DNA of 64,000 nt, from the NCBI GenBank assembly GCA_017546605.1, contig JAFYSH010000024.1, positions 1 through 64,000 on the forward strand. Direction: 5' to 3'. How positions within the stretch are numbered: the first letter of the stretch is position 1; the number at the start of each line of letters is the position of its first letter. The translations under genes and the position numbers were made by a program. Under the pieces are notes generated by a model that was not told where the DNA came from, did not search any database, and saw nothing but the letters and a program-made list of their open reading frames with translations. This document shows, piece after piece, positions 18,171-28,055 of this stretch. The DNA is from Bacteroidales bacterium. Its GTDB lineage: Bacteria > Bacteroidota > Bacteroidia > Bacteroidales > UBA932.

Positions 18171-19508
18171 ATGTTTGAGAACCTGATTGATAAACTTGAG
18201 CACTCCTTCAAGCTCATCAAAGGACAAGGAAAGATTACCGAAATCAACATCGCTGAAACGCTGAAAGATGTGCGTCGTGCGTTGTTGGATGCCGACGTAA
18301 GCTATAAAATCGCAAAGACCTTCTGTGATGAAGTAAAACAAAAGGCATTGGGTCAAGATGTATTGAAAGCGGTTCGCCCGGATCAAATGATGATCAAGAT
18401 CGTTCATGACGAATTGACCGCATTGATGGGTAGCGAAGCTTCCGATATCAACATCAAGGGCCATCCGGGCGTCGTTTTGGTGTCTGGTTTGCAAGGTTCC
18501 GGTAAAACTACATTCTCCGGCAAGTTGGCCTTGAACTGCAAGACCAAACGGGGCATGAAGGTGATGCTGGTAGCCGGTGACGTGTATCGTCCTGCTGCGA
18601 TCGATCAGTTGAAAGTTCTCGGCGAACAAGTGGGCGTTTTTGTTTACAGCGAAGAGGGCGTTAAAGATCCGGTTTCCATTGCCCGGAATGCTATTGCCTT
18701 GGCAAAACGCGAAAACTACTCACTGGTGATTGTCGATACCGCGGGTCGTCTGGCTATCGATGAAGAAATGATGCGCGAAATTGAACAAGTAAAAGCTGCG
18801 GTCAACCCGACTGAAACCTTGTTCGTGGTGGATGCGATGACCGGTCAGGATGCCGTTGAAACGGCTCGCGTTTTCAACGAACGTTTGGATTTTGACGGCG
18901 TGGTTTTGACCAAGATGGACGGTGACACCCGCGGAGGTGCTGCGCTTTCTATCAAAGCGGTAGTTCACAAGCCCATCAAATTCATTTCTTCCGGCGAAAA
19001 GATGGAAGCTTTGGATGTCTTCCACCCGAAACGGATCGCTGACCGTATCCTCGGTATGGGGGACATTGTTTCTTTGGTTGAAAAAGCCCAAGAGCAATTC
19101 GACGAAGAAGAAGCACGAAAACTGCAAAAGAAACTCGTTAAGGACCAATTCACCTTGTGGGACTTCTACGAACAAATCCAGTCCATCAAGAAGATGGGTA
19201 ATATCAAGGATCTTGCTTCGATGATTCCCGGTGTCGGAAAAGCATTGAAAGATGTGGATATTGACAACAATTCTTTCAAAGGCATTGAAGCCATTATCTT
19301 GTCCATGACCCCTTATGAACGCGAAAATCCGCAAGTAATCAATGGCAGCCGACGCAAACGGATTGCGGATGGTAGCGGCACTACTATTCCGGAAGTGAAC
19401 CGCCTGCTCAAGCAATTTGAAGACACTCGTAAAGTAATGAAAACCGTTGCAGGCGGCGGAATGCGCAAAGCGATGCAAATGGCAAAAAACAACAAACGTA
19501 GAAGATAA
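18171..19508 (+). CDS. ffh: Signal recognition particle protein Ffh (SRP54)
   Basis: A 445-residue SRP GTPase that binds signal sequences of nascent membrane proteins and docks with FtsY. The N-domain is at 1-90. The G-domain has the P-loop GLQGSGKTT (106-114), [13 protein letters not shown] and [14 protein letters not shown]. The Met-rich M-domain runs from about 300 to the end, with the RNA-binding [11 protein letters not shown] motif and a basic tail (NNKRRR). It is 20 bp downstream of lysA and 11 bp upstream of folD. Confidence 0.97.
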   Translation: MFENLIDKLEHSFKLIKGQGKITEINIAETLKDVRRALLDADVSYKIAKTFCDEVKQKALGQDVLKAVRPDQMMIKIVHDELTALMGSEASDINIKGHPGVVLVSGLQGSGKTTFSGKLALNCKTKRGMKVMLVAGDVYRPAAIDQLKVLGEQVGVFVYSEEGVKDPVSIARNAIALAKRENYSLVIVDTAGRLAIDEEMMREIEQVKAAVNPTETLFVVDAMTGQDAVETARVFNERLDFDGVVLTKMDGDTRGGAALSIKAVVHKPIKFISSGEKMEALDVFHPKRIADRILGMGDIVSLVEKAQEQFDEEEARKLQKKLVKDQFTLWDFYEQIQSIKKMGNIKDLASMIPGVGKALKDVDIDNNSFKGIEAIILSMTPYERENPQVINGSRRKRIADGSGTTIPEVNRLLKQFEDTRKVMKTVAGGGMRKAMQMAKNNKRRR

Positions 19509-19519
19509 TCTCGAAAACC

Positions 19520-20398
19520 ATGATACTGATTAACGGTAAAGAAACGGCTACACAACTCAAGAAAGAGATTGCCAAACAAGTGGAAGATCGTATTGCTGCC
19601 GGAAAACGACAACCCCATCTGGTTGCTATCCTGGTAGGCAATAACGGAGCAAGTATGACCTATGTTGCCAACAAAGAAAAAGCTTGTGCTCAAGTTGGCT
19701 TCAAATCTTCGGTCCTCACTTACGAAGCGACGATCTCCGAAGATGAATTGATCCAAGAGATCCAAAAGCTCAATCAGGACCCGACGGTGGATGGTTTCAT
19801 TGTCCAATTGCCACTACCCAAACACATCAACGAACAACGGGTCATTGAAAGCATTGATCCCCGCAAAGATGTGGATGGTTTCCACTCTGTCAATGTCGGC
19901 AACATGACCTTGGGCCTTCCTTGCTTTGTTTCAGCTACGCCGCACGGAATTATGGAACTGCTGGAAGCTTACCAGATCGACACCAAAGGCAAACACTGTG
20001 TCATCTTGGGCCGTAGTAACATCGTCGGTCGTCCGATGGCCAATTTGCTCTCACAAAAGACCTATCCCGGCAACTGTACCGTTACCGTATGTCATAGTTT
20101 GACCCCGAATATCAAGGAAATCACCTTGATGGCCGACATCATCATCGCAGCAATCGGTGTTCCGGAATTCCTAAAAGCCGATATGGTTCGTGAAGGCGCT
20201 GTAGTCATTGACGTAGGTATTACCCGCATACCGGCTGACAACGAAAAAGGCTACCGCATTGTCGGTGACGTTGCCTTTGACGAGGTGGCACCCAAATGCT
20301 CATACATCACCCCGGTTCCCGGTGGCGTGGGCCCGATGACCATCATCTCCCTGATGAAAAACACCCTGCGGGCTGCCGAACTGAACGATACCAAATAA
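19520..20398 (+). CDS. folD: Bifunctional methylenetetrahydrofolate dehydrogenase/cyclohydrolase
   Basis: A 292-residue FolD that interconverts 5,10-methylene-, methenyl- and 10-formyl-tetrahydrofolate with NADP. The catalytic pair is in YVANKEKAC (Y48, K52). VQLPLPKHI, the nucleotide-binding [14 protein letters not shown] and the C-terminal [10 protein letters not shown] are present. It is the last gene of the lysA-ffh-folD unit, closed by a strong hairpin 18 bp after the stop. Confidence 0.97.
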   Translation: MILINGKETATQLKKEIAKQVEDRIAAGKRQPHLVAILVGNNGASMTYVANKEKACAQVGFKSSVLTYEATISEDELIQEIQKLNQDPTVDGFIVQLPLPKHINEQRVIESIDPRKDVDGFHSVNVGNMTLGLPCFVSATPHGIMELLEAYQIDTKGKHCVILGRSNIVGRPMANLLSQKTYPGNCTVTVCHSLTPNIKEITLMADIIIAAIGVPEFLKADMVREGAVVIDVGITRIPADNEKGYRIVGDVAFDEVAPKCSYITPVPGGVGPMTIISLMKNTLRAAELNDTK

Positions 20399-20416
20399 TT
20401 TATTATCAATCAGATA

Positions 20417-20450
20417 AAAAAACACAGAACTTGCGGGTTCTGTGTTTTTT
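20417..20450. terminator. Bidirectional terminator between folD and the DUF4301 gene
   Basis: A 14-bp stem (AAAAAACACAGAAC at 20417-20430, GTTCTGTGTTTTTT at 20437-20450) with a 6-base loop. The A-run on the left and T-run on the right let it work in both directions for the convergent genes. Confidence 0.85.
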
Positions 20451-20472
20451 TATCCATCAAAAGCCAATCTCT

Positions 20473-21975
20473 CTATGCGCCGGCGTGTTCCTTGCGCAAA
20501 AGATCCAAAACGGTCTTCACCGGGTTAAAGGTTAACAACGGAACTTCTACAAAGACGGTGTTCCAACGGCTCATCGAACCGTTCCAAAGACCCGGCAATT
20601 CTTGCGCCTTCAACACCCGACCCTCGTAACTCTTTTCACTGATAAAGCCCGTCATCGGATCTACAAATGCTTCCAGATCGTACTTGGTACCGTCGTAACG
20701 ACGCAAGGAGCATACCAGATCGACTGGATTAAAATGGGTGGCAGCAGCTTTGGCTGCTTGCACTTGTGCATCATCCGGATTCAATTGGGCTCCTTCCAGA
20801 ATTTGTAGCGAAGTGGTTCCATCCTCCTCACGAATCAAGTACGGACCACCTCCCGGCTCTCCTTCGTTCTTCACCATACCACACACCCGAATCGGACGAT
20901 CCAATTTTTCCACCAAAACTTGTTTCAGACGATCGGCCGGACAAGCAGACAAATCGATCAGGAAAGCCTCCGACAAAAAGCCGACAACTTCCGACATGAA
21001 AGCAGCATCCACCTGGCCCGCTTCCAAACGGCGCAAATAATCATAGCAACGTGTCCGCAAACGAATGAGCTCTCCGGTCAAGATGCGTTTCCAGCGGATG
21101 GTTGTTTCCAACAACTCTTCACGGACCACATTGTCAATATTCTTGATAATGGCGATATCCGCATCCAAGGCATTCAAGTTCCGCAACAAAGCACCGTGTC
21201 CGCCCGGACGGAACAACAGCGTTCCATCGGCCTTCAAGAAGGGCGTATTATCTTCATTAACGGCAACCATATCCGTCTGGGGATCTTGGGTAGAAAAAGA
21301 CACCCGATATTGACAGCCAAAACGGGCTTCGTACTCCGGCAAAACAGTCTCTAATAGTGTTTGGAACCCTTCCAGGTGTTCCGGCGATGCAGTAAAATGC
21401 AACAAAGCCACTCCGTCCTGGTCACAAGCGTATTTAGCGGCTTCGACCAAGTGCTCTTCAAAAGCGGTACGATCTTGTGAACGCAAGGCTTCGTTGGTTT
21501 CCGGAACGACAGTAGTTCCATCATAACGATGAAACAGGATCTGACCTTTCGGACGAGCACCATAGCCGTAGCCCACTCCATCCTGCTGTGTGAGCACCTT
21601 GTTCAAGGCTGCAAGACATCCGGCAGAAGTCGTCAGATCATCTTTTCCGAACAATGCTTCCGTATAGAACGGAAAACGGGACAAAGACTGTAGGAATCGT
21701 TGGGCTGCCGGTTTCAGCATCTGAGGCGTCGCACCTTGTTCCAAGGCTTCCTTGGCCTCAAACAAATCCTTGAACATCCGAGAGGCAGCACCAGATGCCG
21801 GCACAAACTTTACCAAAGAACCTTGAAACGCAGCACGGGCTTCCAGAGCTCTCGCCTGCTCTTGTTCGGTTAAACAACGGATACCAGCACCCGGCACAGC
21901 GGCTGCCAGTACATTCAAATAAGGAAATCCTCGCCGATAATTGGCCAACTGTTTCTCAATTCTTTCGTTTTGCAT
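20473..21975 (-). CDS. DUF4301 protein
   Basis: A 500-residue cytoplasmic protein of DUF4301, a Bacteroidota family of unknown function. Visible landmarks are VKFVPASGAASRMFK near residue 80 and YGYGARPKGQILFHRYDG. FRPGGHGALLRNLN and IIKNIDNVV follow; this Gly/Asp-rich pattern is reminiscent of sugar-nucleotidyltransferase-like folds, which is only a suggestion. I place the start at 21975 (MQNERIEKQL); the frame extends to 22047 but would overlap pdxB. It is the last gene of recF-DUF721-pdxB-DUF4301, 22 bp after pdxB. Confidence 0.85.
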   Translation of the reverse strand: MQNERIEKQLANYRRGFPYLNVLAAAVPGAGIRCLTEQEQARALEARAAFQGSLVKFVPASGAASRMFKDLFEAKEALEQGATPQMLKPAAQRFLQSLSRFPFYTEALFGKDDLTTSAGCLAALNKVLTQQDGVGYGYGARPKGQILFHRYDGTTVVPETNEALRSQDRTAFEEHLVEAAKYACDQDGVALLHFTASPEHLEGFQTLLETVLPEYEARFGCQYRVSFSTQDPQTDMVAVNEDNTPFLKADGTLLFRPGGHGALLRNLNALDADIAIIKNIDNVVREELLETTIRWKRILTGELIRLRTRCYDYLRRLEAGQVDAAFMSEVVGFLSEAFLIDLSACPADRLKQVLVEKLDRPIRVCGMVKNEGEPGGGPYLIREEDGTTSLQILEGAQLNPDDAQVQAAKAAATHFNPVDLVCSLRRYDGTKYDLEAFVDPMTGFISEKSYEGRVLKAQELPGLWNGSMSRWNTVFVEVPLLTFNPVKTVLDLLRKEHAGA

Positions 21976-21997
21976 ATCGATAAGTTTTAATGACGGA

Positions 21998-23110
21998 TTA
22001 AAATGAAAACTCAGGACGGAAGTCAAATTTGGAACGGAACTCCTCAAACAATTCCGGTGATTGCTTCAGACGATGGCTGATACCCGGAAGATCGAATACA
22101 CTTTCAAAGTGCTCGGCAAGGGTAGCATTGTCCGCATGAGCCAACTGCGACAAATCCCAAGTGGGAGCGTAGCGGCACTCTGCAGCAGGTACGACTTGAC
22201 GGGCATCAAATTCCAACAAAGAATCCCACCCCTGGTGCGCTGCCAAGGCACGGACAACGCCGTTCGTACCGTTGATCTTCCCTTCCCAAGAGTAGCCCGC
22301 AATGTGCGGAGAAGCCCAATCGCAGGCCGCCAATAGCGCTGGATCCAAAGCCGGTTCTTGCGGCCAGACATCCAAAACCAAGCCCCCCAAATGGCCGGAT
22401 TGACGGGCTGCCAATACGGGCTCTTGCTCAATGACAGGACCTCGTGACGTATTGATTAAAATCGCCCCCCGCTTCATCTTGTCCAGGAAGTTTTGACCAA
22501 CCATTCCACGCGTGGTGGCATCCAACGGAACGTGCAAGGTCACCACATCAGAAGCAGCCAGCAAGGTATCCAAATCCACAAAAGGAGTAGGCTGGAAACC
22601 CGCGGCAAATTCAGCCGCCTGACGGGGTGGATCACAGGCCAAAACCTGAAAGCCCAACGCTTTTGCCACCTGCACGACCCGACTGCCCACATGGCCTACT
22701 CCAATTACCCCCAATGTCCGCCCAGGTGCCCAACGTCCTTTTGGATCACCTGAAAGCACATCCGTACCCCGAGCGACCAAGCCATACAAGGCAGTGAATA
22801 CATATTGCATCACGCCCCCACTGTTACAGCCCGGCACGTTGGCAAAGGCTATTCCCAACTGTGAAAGTGCTTCCTGATCAACGTGGTCGGCACCGATGGT
22901 GGCAGATCCGACAAACGCTACAGAAGAACCTTCCAGTAGGCTACGGTCACAACTCGTACGGGTACGAACCAACAAGGCCTTGGCATCCCGTACTTGCTGT
23001 GCATCAATCGCGCTCCCTTTTTGGTACACGACCTGCGCATACGGCTCCAGGACACCTCGCAAAAAGGGAATGTCCTGATCCACGACGATTTTAGGTCTTT
23101 GTATCTTCAT
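21998..23110 (-). CDS. pdxB: 4-phosphoerythronate dehydrogenase
   Basis: A 370-residue D-2-hydroxyacid dehydrogenase of the DXP-dependent vitamin B6 pathway; it oxidises 4-phosphoerythronate to the 2-oxo acid. It has the Rossmann motif GVIGVGHVGSRVV and the catalytic triad context: Arg in INTSRGPVIEQEPVL, Glu further on, His in SPHIAGYSWEGKINGT. The N-terminal VDQDIPFLRG and a C-terminal dimerisation extension distinguish PdxB from SerA. The start overlaps the DUF721 stop by 4 bp. Confidence 0.93.
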   Translation of the reverse strand: MKIQRPKIVVDQDIPFLRGVLEPYAQVVYQKGSAIDAQQVRDAKALLVRTRTSCDRSLLEGSSVAFVGSATIGADHVDQEALSQLGIAFANVPGCNSGGVMQYVFTALYGLVARGTDVLSGDPKGRWAPGRTLGVIGVGHVGSRVVQVAKALGFQVLACDPPRQAAEFAAGFQPTPFVDLDTLLAASDVVTLHVPLDATTRGMVGQNFLDKMKRGAILINTSRGPVIEQEPVLAARQSGHLGGLVLDVWPQEPALDPALLAACDWASPHIAGYSWEGKINGTNGVVRALAAHQGWDSLLEFDARQVVPAAECRYAPTWDLSQLAHADNATLAEHFESVFDLPGISHRLKQSPELFEEFRSKFDFRPEFSF

Positions 23111-23397
23111 CGCAATACGATTTTCTTAACCGTTCCTAAGCCAACTAATGCATTGATCTGCTGACAATAGTAATTCAACGACCCTTGGAGCATGTACCGC
23201 ATTGTAGAGGACGAAAGGTGACAATAGAGTATGTGATTCTTCACGTATTTTTGTGTCGTTGCCAAACGGACGGGCTCATCCACGACCCGATCCCACGCAT
23301 CCAAAATATCTGCATGTAACAAGCCCGTCTGCCAGCCGGATTCTTGCACCAGCAACGGGATCAAGTCTTTCAATAATTTAGGGTCCTGACGTTCCAT
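23107..23397 (-). CDS. DUF721 (DciA-like) protein
   Basis: A 96-residue protein with the DUF721 core: WDRVVDEPVRLATTQKYVKNHILYCHLSSS is replaced here by its recognisable parts AWDRVV, VRLATTQKYV and LYCHLSSSTMRYML. DUF721 includes DciA, the ancestral replicative-helicase loader that binds DNA and DnaB. The start is adjacent to the recF stop with no gap, and the end overlaps pdxB by 4 bp. The recF neighbourhood supports a role in DNA replication or repair, but DciA function is inferred from the family only. Confidence 0.82.
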   Translation of the reverse strand: MERQDPKLLKDLIPLLVQESGWQTGLLHADILDAWDRVVDEPVRLATTQKYVKNHILYCHLSSSTMRYMLQGSLNYYCQQINALVGLGTVKKIVLR

Positions 23398-24486
23398 CTA
23401 TTCAACTACCTCCCCGTCCTGCATTTGAAAGAAACGATGTTCCCGAGTAATGGAACTCACGACCCGATCCAATCGTACTTTGTTGCTGTCTGTAATAAAG
23501 ATTTGTCCAAATTCTTCCTGAGCCACCAATTGGATCAGGAACTCAACCCGACTCAAATCCAACTTGTCAAAAACATCGTCCAACAACAGAATGGGACTGA
23601 AGCCATACTGCTCACGCATCAAGGTAAATTGTGCCAGTTTCAAGGCCGTCAGGAAGGTTTTCTGCTGACCTTGTGATCCATTTTTTCGGATGGGATGGCC
23701 GTTCAAATCGAAGATAAAATCATCCCGCTGAACTCCGCAACTGGTATAACGCAACAAACGGTCCCGGGTAAGACTCTCTTGAAAAACCTGCGCCAAAGGG
23801 GCCCTCAAAGCATCCGAATCATAGGTAATTGATACGGTTTCTTTGCCTCCGCTCAACTGTTCATAATAAATCGCCGTCCAATGATTCAACTGCTCAGCCA
23901 ATCGGATCCGATGTTGTACAATCGGAGTACCGTATTGCACCAGCATCTGGGTGAAGGCTTCCAACAGATCCAGATTAACAACTTCATCCTTGAGCATTTT
24001 ATTGCGCTGCTGCAAAGTGCGGTTGTAGAGTTTCACGGCCCGCAAGTAATCCGCATCGGTTTGCGAAAGAATCATGTTCATCAGGCGGCGCCGTTCTTCT
24101 CCAGAGTCTTGAATCAGCGAAGTGTCTGCGGGCGAAACCGCAACAATGGGCAAAAATCCGATATGATCCGAAAGCCGGGGGTACGATTTGTCGTTCCGAC
24201 GCAAAACCTTGTCTCCATCCGGGCACAAAGACACCGACACCTTTTCCAACAAACCATCCTTGGCATATTCTCCGTGCAAAGCTGCTTGTTTGGCCCCATA
24301 ACGGCAAATGTACCGGTCCTGCAAGGGCAAGAAACTCTTGGTCATTGACAGGTAGTGAATGGCCTCCAACAAGTTGGTCTTGCCGGCTCCATTGGCCCCG
24401 GTAATGCAGTTTATCTTGGGGGAAAAATGAACTTCTGCTTGCGCTATATTTTTAAAATTGCTTAGAATAATCCGATTCAAGTACAT
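23398..24486 (-). CDS. recF: DNA replication/repair protein RecF
   Basis: A 362-residue SMC-like ATPase that loads RecA at single-strand gaps with RecO and RecR. Walker A GANGAGKT is at 30-37, the ABC-type signature is in NGSQGQQKTFLTALKL, and Walker B is PILLLDDVFDKLD. I start at the ATG at 24486 (MYLNRIILSNFKNI), which is the family N-terminus; the ORF extends 10 codons further upstream. First gene of its operon, with a -7 box 27 bp upstream. Confidence 0.96.
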   Translation of the reverse strand: MYLNRIILSNFKNIAQAEVHFSPKINCITGANGAGKTNLLEAIHYLSMTKSFLPLQDRYICRYGAKQAALHGEYAKDGLLEKVSVSLCPDGDKVLRRNDKSYPRLSDHIGFLPIVAVSPADTSLIQDSGEERRRLMNMILSQTDADYLRAVKLYNRTLQQRNKMLKDEVVNLDLLEAFTQMLVQYGTPIVQHRIRLAEQLNHWTAIYYEQLSGGKETVSITYDSDALRAPLAQVFQESLTRDRLLRYTSCGVQRDDFIFDLNGHPIRKNGSQGQQKTFLTALKLAQFTLMREQYGFSPILLLDDVFDKLDLSRVEFLIQLVAQEEFGQIFITDSNKVRLDRVVSSITREHRFFQMQDGEVVE

Positions 24487-24513
24487 ACAGCAAATATCGA
24501 TTGGATCTGTAAG

Positions 24514-24521
24514 CAAAGATA
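24514..24521 (-). promoter_or_regulatory. -7 box for the recF operon
   Basis: TATCTTTG on the minus strand, 27 bp upstream of the ATG at 24486. It falls inside the longer recF reading frame that I rejected. Confidence 0.45.
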
Positions 24522-24543
24522 TGAATAAATAGCAAAATATTAA

Positions 24544-24573
24544 TTGGGGTTTTGACTTTTTGTTTTAATTTTG
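24544..24573 (+). promoter_or_regulatory. Promoter of the TPR protein gene
   Basis: TTG (24544-24546), a 19-bp spacer and TAATTTTG (24566-24573) match the Bacteroidota -33/-7 pattern; the ATG follows 28 bp later at 24602. Confidence 0.6.
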
Positions 24574-24601
24574 CGCAAATATGTAAAAACCATAAATAGA
24601 G

Positions 24602-25282
24602 ATGGCACAGAACACGAAAATTCAACCGAATGAGGCTAATGAAGCCGTAGGACAGGTAGTTTCCAAAGCGGAACTTTTCCTGGAAGCAAACAAAAAAAGA
24701 ATCACTATCATTACGGTAGTTATTGTAGCGATCGTAGCAATCGGTCTGCTGTTCAACCAGTTTTATACCAAACCGTTGAAAGCGGAAGCCGAAGCTCAAA
24801 CTTTTGTTGCTGAACAGTATTTCCGCGCTGACAATTTTGAAGCTGCTTTGAAAGGGGATGGCAATGCTTTCGGATTTGAACAAGTCATCAGTGAATATGG
24901 CAACAAAGCCGGTGCTGCAGTTTACTTGTATGCTGGTATCTGCGAGTTGCGTTTGGGCAACTACCAAGCAGCCATTGACTACCTGACTGACTACAACGGA
25001 AATGACCCGATTTTGAAAGCCCGCGCACTTTGCTGCATCGGTGATGCGTATGTAGGCTTGGAAAATTATGAAAAAGCAGTTAGCAACTACTTGGCTGCCG
25101 TTAAAGTGAGTGACAATGACTTTGCAGCAGGTTACTTGCTCAAAGCTGGTCTCATTTACGAAGAAATGAATCAACCGATGGAAGCGTTGAAACAATACGA
25201 AACCATCAAAGAACAATACGGTAACACGTATGAAGGTCGCGAAATCAACAAATACATTACTCGCGTTAAAGTAGCTGAATAA
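24602..25282 (+). CDS. Membrane-anchored tetratricopeptide repeat protein
   Basis: A 226-residue protein with a cytoplasmic N-terminus of about 33 residues, one transmembrane helix (ITIITVVIVAIVAIGLLF) and a periplasmic TPR domain of three to four repeats (AAVYLYAGICELRLGNYQAAIDYL is the clearest, then ALCCIGDAYVGLENYEKAV and YLLKAGLIYEEMNQPMEAL). The architecture matches YfgM/BamD-like ancillary proteins of the translocon. I cannot assign a partner. yebC begins 2 bp after the stop, so they are co-transcribed. Confidence 0.85.
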   Translation: MAQNTKIQPNEANEAVGQVVSKAELFLEANKKRITIITVVIVAIVAIGLLFNQFYTKPLKAEAEAQTFVAEQYFRADNFEAALKGDGNAFGFEQVISEYGNKAGAAVYLYAGICELRLGNYQAAIDYLTDYNGNDPILKARALCCIGDAYVGLENYEKAVSNYLAAVKVSDNDFAAGYLLKAGLIYEEMNQPMEALKQYETIKEQYGNTYEGREINKYITRVKVAE

Positions 25283-25284
25283 TC

Positions 25285-26007
25285 ATGGGAAGAGCTTTTG
25301 AATTCCGCAAGGAACGTAAATTCAAACGTTGGGGCAACATGGCCCGCGTTTTTACCCGTTTGGGTAAAGAAATTACCATCGCTGCAAAATCAGGTGGTCC
25401 GGATCCGGACAACAACCCTCGTTTGCGTACATTGATCCAAACTGCACGCAGCGAGAATATGCCGAAAGAAAATATTGAACGTGCAATCAAACGCGCTGTC
25501 GAAAAGGACCAAAGCGACTATAAAGAAGTCGTTTACGAAGGATATGGTCCTCACGGCATCGCTTTCTTGGTAGAAACTGCTACTGACAACCCTACCCGTA
25601 CCGTTGCAAACATCCGCAGCTATTTGAACAAAGCGGGTGGTTCATTGGGTACCTCAGGTAGCGTTGATTTCATGTTCGAGCACAAGTGCGTGTTCAAGAT
25701 GAAAAGCGAAAATCCGGTAGATCTGGAAGAACTTGAACTCGAACTCATCGATTACGGTGGAGAAGAAGTTTTCCAAGACGAAGACAACATCGTGATCTAT
25801 GCTCCGTTCGAATCGTTCGGCCAAATCCAAAAATACATTGAAGACAACGGTTACACGTTGGTATCCGGAGGTTTTGAACGCATCCCGACTGTCGAACTTA
25901 AAAAACTGGGAGCCGAAGAACGCGCTACACTGGAAAAACTGATCGAAAAGTTGGAGAATGATGAAGACGTTCAAAACGTTTATCACACCATGTCTCTGGC
26001 AGAATAA
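25285..26007 (+). CDS. yebC: YebC/PmpR-family protein
   Basis: A 240-residue YebC/TACO1-family protein. The family contains transcriptional regulators and, from more recent work, factors that help ribosomes through proline stretches. The hallmarks are MGRAFEFRKERKFKRWG, FTRLGKEITIAAKSGGPDP, MPKENIERAIKRA, YEGYGPHGIAFLVE and the mid-region GSLGTSGSVDFMFEHK. Length is normal. The gene follows the TPR protein gene by 2 bp. Confidence 0.93.
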   Translation: MGRAFEFRKERKFKRWGNMARVFTRLGKEITIAAKSGGPDPDNNPRLRTLIQTARSENMPKENIERAIKRAVEKDQSDYKEVVYEGYGPHGIAFLVETATDNPTRTVANIRSYLNKAGGSLGTSGSVDFMFEHKCVFKMKSENPVDLEELELELIDYGGEEVFQDEDNIVIYAPFESFGQIQKYIEDNGYTLVSGGFERIPTVELKKLGAEERATLEKLIEKLENDEDVQNVYHTMSLAE

Positions 26008-26043
26008 TACACTGAAACAAAAACCTACTTAATCAATAGAGTT

Positions 26044-26457
26044 ATGGAGTTAACACACATTGAGCACATTGGTATTGCTGTAAAATCATTGGATGAAGCA
26101 ATCCCTTATTATGAAAACGTTCTCGGTCTGAAATGCTATGCCATCGAAGAAGTAGCTGACCAAAAAGTAAAAACTGCTTTCTTCAAGATCGGACAAACCA
26201 AAATCGAATTGTTGGAAAGTACTTCTCCGGAAGGAACCATCGCTGGTTTCATTGAAAAACGCGGAGAAGGTATTCACCATATTGCATTTGCAACCAACGA
26301 CGTTGCTGCTGCCTTGGCTGATGCAGAAGGTAAAGGCGTACGTCTGATTGACAAAGCTCCCCGTAAAGGAGCTGAAGGTTTGAACATTGCATTCCTTCAC
26401 CCGAAATCAACCATCGGTGTTTTGACCGAATTGTGCGAAGATCCTAACAACAAATAA
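26044..26457 (+). CDS. mce: Methylmalonyl-CoA epimerase
   Basis: A 137-residue VOC-fold epimerase that interconverts (S)- and (R)-methylmalonyl-CoA. Metal ligands expected from the family are visible: His in [12 protein letters not shown], Glu in KIELLEST, His in [12 protein letters not shown] and Glu in LTELCEDP. It precedes mmdA by 20 bp and supplies the decarboxylase with the correct stereoisomer in the succinate-to-propionate route. Confidence 0.95.
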   Translation: MELTHIEHIGIAVKSLDEAIPYYENVLGLKCYAIEEVADQKVKTAFFKIGQTKIELLESTSPEGTIAGFIEKRGEGIHHIAFATNDVAAALADAEGKGVRLIDKAPRKGAEGLNIAFLHPKSTIGVLTELCEDPNNK

Positions 26458-26477
26458 TCATTAACAAAATACACATT

Positions 26478-28031
26478 ATGAGCCAACAGCTTGAACAAGT
26501 AAAGGCGCTGATCAGCCTGCGTGAAAAAGCGCGTTTGGGTGGTGGTCAAAAGAGAATTGACTCCCAACACCAAAAAGGAAAATTCACAGCTCGTGAAAGA
26601 ATCAACATGCTGCTTGATGAAGGTAGCTTCGAAGAATTTGATATGTTCGTTACACACCGTTGTACGAACTTCGGAATGCAAGCAACCACCTTCCTCGGTG
26701 ACGGTGTTGTAACTGGTTATGGTACAGTTGCCGGCCGTCTGGTTTATGTATTTGCACAAGACTTCACCGTATTCGGTGGTTCATTGTCTGAAACTTTGGC
26801 AATGAAGATCTGCAAAATCATGGACCAAGCTATGAAAATGGGTGCTCCCGTTATCGGTTTGAATGACTCTGGTGGAGCTCGTATCCAAGAAGGTGTGAAT
26901 GCATTGGCTGGTTACGCTGAAATCTTCCAACGCAACATTTTGGCATCTGGTGTTGTTCCCCAAATTTCTGCAATTTTGGGACCTTGTGCAGGTGGTGCAG
27001 TATACTCACCCGCATTGACCGACTTCAACATCATGACCAAAGGTACCAGCTACATGTTCTTGACTGGTCCTACCGTTGTTAAATCTGTAACTGGTGAAGA
27101 TGTTACCCAAGAACAATTGGGTGGTGCAAGCGTACACGCTACTAAGAGTGGTGTTGCCCACTTTGCAGTGGACACTGAAGAAGAAGCGATTACAACCATT
27201 CGCGAACTCTTGAGCTTCTTGCCCCAAAACAACATGGAAGAACCGCCCTACTTGCCGACTGAAGATGCAATCGACCGTTTGGAAGATTCATTGAACGAAA
27301 TCATTCCGGACAGCCCGAACAAACCGTACGATATGTACGAAGTAATCGGCGCTATTGTGGACGATGGCCGTTTCTTGGAAGTTCACCGCGACTACGCTAA
27401 AAACATCATCGTAGGTTTTGCCCGCTTCGGTGGTACAGCTGTCGGTATCGTTGCCAACCAACCCAAAGTATTGGCAGGTGTATTGGACAACAACTCTTCT
27501 CGTAAAGCAGCTCGTTTCATCCGCTTCTGCGACGCGTTCAACATTCCGTTGGTTACCCTCGTTGACGTTCCCGGCTTCTTGCCTGGTACCCAACAAGAAT
27601 ACGGTGGAATTATCCTCCACGGTGCTAAATTGTTGTATGCATACGGTGAAGCAACCGTTCCGAAAGTTACCGTTACCTTGCGTAAATCATACGGTGGAGC
27701 TTACTGCGTGATGAGTAGTAAACACTTGCGTGGTGACATCAACTACGCTTGGCCGACTGCTGAAATCGCTGTTATGGGTCCCTCTGGCGCTATCGGTATC
27801 CTCTATGGCAAAGAAGTGGCTGCTGCTGAAGATCCCGTTGCATTTGCAGCTGAAAAAGAAAAAGAATACAGAGATGCATTTGCTAACCCGTACAACGCAG
27901 CTAAATACGGCTACATTGATGACGTGATCGAACCGAGAAATACCCGTTTCCGCGTTATCCGTGCATTGGAACAACTTTCAACTAAGAAATTGGCCAACCC
28001 GGCTAAGAAACACGACAACCTCCCGTTGTAG
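26478..28031 (+). CDS. mmdA: Methylmalonyl-CoA decarboxylase, carboxyltransferase (alpha) subunit
   Basis: A 517-residue acyl-CoA carboxyltransferase with the two crotonase-like halves typical of MmdA/Pcc[19 protein letters not shown] and [16 protein letters not shown] lie in the N-terminal half. [31 protein letters not shown] and the [17 protein letters not shown] segment lie in the C-terminal half. It moves the carboxyl group from methylmalonyl-CoA to the biotin of MmdC. Placement with mmdC and mmdB favours a Na+-pumping decarboxylase over a propionyl-CoA carboxylase beta chain. Confidence 0.94.
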   Translation: MSQQLEQVKALISLREKARLGGGQKRIDSQHQKGKFTARERINMLLDEGSFEEFDMFVTHRCTNFGMQATTFLGDGVVTGYGTVAGRLVYVFAQDFTVFGGSLSETLAMKICKIMDQAMKMGAPVIGLNDSGGARIQEGVNALAGYAEIFQRNILASGVVPQISAILGPCAGGAVYSPALTDFNIMTKGTSYMFLTGPTVVKSVTGEDVTQEQLGGASVHATKSGVAHFAVDTEEEAITTIRELLSFLPQNNMEEPPYLPTEDAIDRLEDSLNEIIPDSPNKPYDMYEVIGAIVDDGRFLEVHRDYAKNIIVGFARFGGTAVGIVANQPKVLAGVLDNNSSRKAARFIRFCDAFNIPLVTLVDVPGFLPGTQQEYGGIILHGAKLLYAYGEATVPKVTVTLRKSYGGAYCVMSSKHLRGDINYAWPTAEIAVMGPSGAIGILYGKEVAAAEDPVAFAAEKEKEYRDAFANPYNAAKYGYIDDVIEPRNTRFRVIRALEQLSTKKLANPAKKHDNLPL

Positions 28032-28055
28032 TCTAAACCCTTTAAGAAATTGAAA